In this document: positions 62,318 to 64,000 of the stretch, in pieces
How positions within the stretch are numbered: the first letter of the stretch is position 1
Layout of the letters: every line of letters begins with the position of its first letter
Assembly (NCBI GenBank): GCA_963762965.1
Contig: CAVXME010000001.1
Coordinates: forward strand, 3,224,001-3,288,000
Reading direction: 5' to 3'
Length of the DNA: 64,000 bases
Origin: DATBAX01 sp963762965
GTDB taxonomy: Bacteria; Acidobacteriota; Terriglobia; Terriglobales; Acidobacteriaceae
Position numbers and translations under genes: made by a program
Notes under the pieces: generated by a model
What the model was told of the DNA's origin: nothing
Seen by the model: only the letters and a program-made list of their open reading frames with translations
Databases searched by the model: none

Positions 62318-63100
62318 TCAGGAGGCCAGCTTCGTGGGCTTCTTGGTGGCGATGCTTTGGGCCACAACCCATGCTGCGGACGCGATGGCCCAGGAGATAA
62401 AAAATGCTGTCCACGGCAGCCGCGTTTTCGGGGCGGCCACGATAGCGGGCACCCAAACCAGAATGGTAAACACGCCGATCATGGCGGCTTCGGCAAAAGC
62501 GGCTACACGCGGAGAGATGGAGAACAGCACGCCGAGGCCGGCAGCGATGTGTCCGGCGCCCGTCAGGTACGCCCAGCCCGTGCGATAAGGCAGCCACGCC
62601 GGCACCAGGTCCACGGTCGCTTGCACATACACGATGTGTGAGAGTCCGATCGGGATAAGCCAAACCGCAAAAAACATCTGCGCGATGCGTATGCTTCGGT
62701 CGCTGGTCAACCCTCGCAACGGCGACCCCTCGGGCAGCTCAGCCAGGTTGGCGAACAAAATCCAGCCTCCGGCGAAAAGGACAGCGAGTTCGCCAAATCC
62801 GAGCCAGACAGCTTCCATTTTCGGGGCTACGAATATGGCCGGCAATTTGAGCGCGAGCCACACGATGAGATACGGAAACAGGATGCGGGCCGACCATGTC
62901 GCCGCAGCTCTCACCAGCAATCCCACACCACCCAGCAGCATGAGGACGCCCGAAGCGTAGGCCAGAGCCGCGCGCCCCGGCACCCATTCGGGGACCGGCT
63001 GCCACACCATGGCAAAATCGCCGTAGATCAGGGCGAGGATACCGAGTCCGATCATCCCGATGGCAAATGCCGTCAATGCAGGCTGCTGGCTTCGCGTCAT
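62318..63100 (-). CDS. Integral membrane protein of DoxX-like style
   Basis: A 260-residue protein from ATG 63100 (an upstream start at 63142 is possible). It has about seven to eight helices, with repeated GxGxxxL and HIAAGLGVLF segments, including GWAYLTGAGHIAAGLGVLFSI, which is typical of DoxX/DUF6644-like proteins. It has no catalytic motif. The gene is 46 bases from the pair of beta domains of the upstream neighbour. Confidence 0.7.
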   Translation of the reverse strand: MTRSQQPALTAFAIGMIGLGILALIYGDFAMVWQPVPEWVPGRAALAYASGVLMLLGGVGLLVRAAATWSARILFPYLIVWLALKLPAIFVAPKMEAVWLGFGELAVLFAGGWILFANLAELPEGSPLRGLTSDRSIRIAQMFFAVWLIPIGLSHIVYVQATVDLVPAWLPYRTGWAYLTGAGHIAAGLGVLFSISPRVAAFAEAAMIGVFTILVWVPAIVAAPKTRLPWTAFFISWAIASAAWVVAQSIATKKPTKLAS

Positions 63101-63171
63101 AGGCGTTAAAACTATTGAAGAGGATGAGTGGGTGTCAACCAATCGTCGTCGATTTTCATGGGTTAGTGACC

Positions 63172-63208
63172 GGGTGCCCCGTGTCTCGCCGTTTTTGCGA
63201 GACGCGGG
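63172..63208 (+). repeat. REP-like element, type A, copy 4 (upstream of the RAYT gene)
   Basis: Head GGGTGCCCC, arms GTCTCGCC and GCGAGAC, end GCGGG; 37 bases. It ends 63 bases before the transposase start and could be both its substrate and part of its control region. Confidence 0.9.
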
Positions 63209-63271
63209 AGCCTACCACTCGGATGTTCACCCATCACAGACGCCTATCCCCGGCATAGCTACTCTTAGCGC

Positions 63272-63838
63272 ATGCCTCAAACTCTGCATCGGTTCTATGG
63301 AGCCAATGATTTGCATTTCGTCACGTTCAGTTGTTATCAACGTCGGCCATTGCTCGACAGCGAAGTCCGCCGTAATTTGCTTCTGAAAATTCTAGAGCGG
63401 GTGCGCCGCCGGTATCGTCTGGTGGTGCTGGCGTATGTTGTCATGCCGGAGCACGTTCATTTGTTATTGAGCGAACCGCAGCGGGAGACGTTGTCCACCG
63501 TCATCCAGGCGTTGAAGCTCGGGTTCGTCCGCAGCTTATATGGGTCTGGAGCCAACTTGAATCCCGGGTCTCGCAAAAGCGGCGAGACCGGGGGCACCCG
63601 GTCTGTTCCTCGGAGATTCTGGGAGCAGCGGTTTTATGACTTTAATGTTCGGACGGAACGTAAACGAGTGGAGAAGCTACGTTACATCCATCGTAATCCG
63701 GTGAAGCGGGGATTGGTGGAATCACCTGAATTGTGGCGTTGGAGCAGCTTTCATTGGTATATGTCTGGCGAGGTGGGGCCGGTGCGCATCAACGACACTG
63801 AGATTTTAGTGATGAAAATCAGGCCGCCTGCAGCTTGA
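63272..63838 (+). CDS. REP-associated tyrosine transposase (RAYT, TnpA_REP)
   Basis: A 188-residue Y1/HUH endonuclease related to IS200/IS605 TnpA. The HUH histidines are H61 and H63 (MPEHVHLLL), the catalytic tyrosine is most likely Tyr138 in LRYIHRNPVKRGLV, and the FWEQRFYDFNV segment is a RAYT hallmark. Residues about 98-110 (PGSRKSGETGGTR) are encoded by a REP element embedded in frame. RAYTs cut and join single-stranded DNA at REP hairpins and do not act as ordinary IS. Copies of the cognate REP lie 63 bases upstream and 36 bases downstream. Confidence 0.93.
   Translation: MPQTLHRFYGANDLHFVTFSCYQRRPLLDSEVRRNLLLKILERVRRRYRLVVLAYVVMPEHVHLLLSEPQRETLSTVIQALKLGFVRSLYGSGANLNPGSRKSGETGGTRSVPRRFWEQRFYDFNVRTERKRVEKLRYIHRNPVKRGLVESPELWRWSSFHWYMSGEVGPVRINDTEILVMKIRPPAA
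63563..63599 (-). repeat. REP-like element, type A, copy 5 (inside the RAYT gene)
   Basis: Minus-strand REP with head GGGTGCCCC, arms GTCTCGCC and GCGAGAC (plus strand GGGTCTCGC...GCGAGACC). It lies in the loop region between the HUH motif and the FWEQRFYDFNV segment and keeps the reading frame. Confidence 0.9.
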
Positions 63839-63873
63839 TCGAAAAGGTTTCTACTCTCATTATCATCGAATGC

Positions 63874-63910
63874 GGGTGCCCCGTGTCTCGCCGTTTTTGC
63901 GAGACGCGGG
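63874..63910 (+). repeat. REP-like element, type A, copy 6 (downstream of the RAYT gene)
   Basis: It is identical in core to the copy at 63172 (CCGTGTCTCGCC, GCGAGACGCGGG). The following GAGTCAC and TGTCGTTCTA repeat the flank of copy 1. It lies 36 bases after the transposase stop. Confidence 0.9.
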
Positions 63911-64000
63911 AGTCACGGCAGTGTCGTTCTAGGCTTTTGTCCGAAGTACGGTTCCCAAGTTTCACAAAAGCAGTGCAAGGGACGCGTCGGATGCGGATTG

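Overview
The window looks like an ordinary, gene-dense stretch of a chromosome from the phylum Acidobacteriota (Terriglobia / 'Koribacter'-type). The grounds are a moderately high GC content by eye, a VWFA protein of the acidobacterial type, many secreted or outer-membrane proteins (TonB receptor, porin, FG-GAP/Ig-like protein, PagL-like barrel), and the familiar style of the housekeeping genes. I found no rRNA, tRNA, CRISPR array, prophage or conjugative module. The phylum is inferred from gene content, not from a marker search.

Layout. 1-8.7 kb: cut cNMP-binding protein, GH67 alpha-glucuronidase, a lone DUF262/HNH (GmrSD/SspE-like) restriction-type gene, a truncated dinB next to a parS-like repeat, a VWFA protein and a sugar porter. 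8.7-12.4 kb: minus-strand ABC exporter plus two-component operon. 12.6-18.1 kb: PP2C phosphatase, then an Rrf2 regulator coupled to a sulfate ABC importer (sbp-cysT-cysW-cysA; cysW appears frameshifted at its 5' end). 18.3-25.5 kb: porin, CreD-like protein, acyl-CoA ligase, glutaredoxin, SDR, PagL-like protein. 25.6-39.7 kb: ftcD, glmU-yvcK-TPR cluster, signal peptidase, carA and carB separated by two secreted-protein genes, a DapA-family enzyme. 39.8-44.1 kb: a TetR-controlled operon with a BoxB-like diiron epoxidase between two crotonases. 44.1-52 kb: ribA, rhomboid, truB, FG-GAP/Ig protein, VOC protein, BFN nuclease, miaB. 52-64 kb: TonB receptor, a secreted tandem-domain protein bracketed by 79-bp hairpin repeats, an ArsR-SRPBCC operon, pdxT, an MBL hydrolase, secreted and membrane proteins, and a RAYT transposase.

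The most unusual structure is the dispersed repeat population. A 37-nt palindromic REP-like element occurs six times. It flanks the RAYT (Y1/HUH) transposase gene on both sides and a further copy lies in frame inside that gene. The same GGGTGCCC head introduces at least three other hairpin types, two of which have been absorbed into the coding sequence of the secreted alpha-glucuronidase. Separately, two copies of a roughly 100-bp element carry a perfect 16-bp parS-like palindrome (TGTTCCACGTGGAACA), one at the broken end of dinB. The BoxB-like operon is the best candidate for an under-described metabolic system: the six expected diiron ligands are conserved, but the usual Box partner genes are absent from the window.
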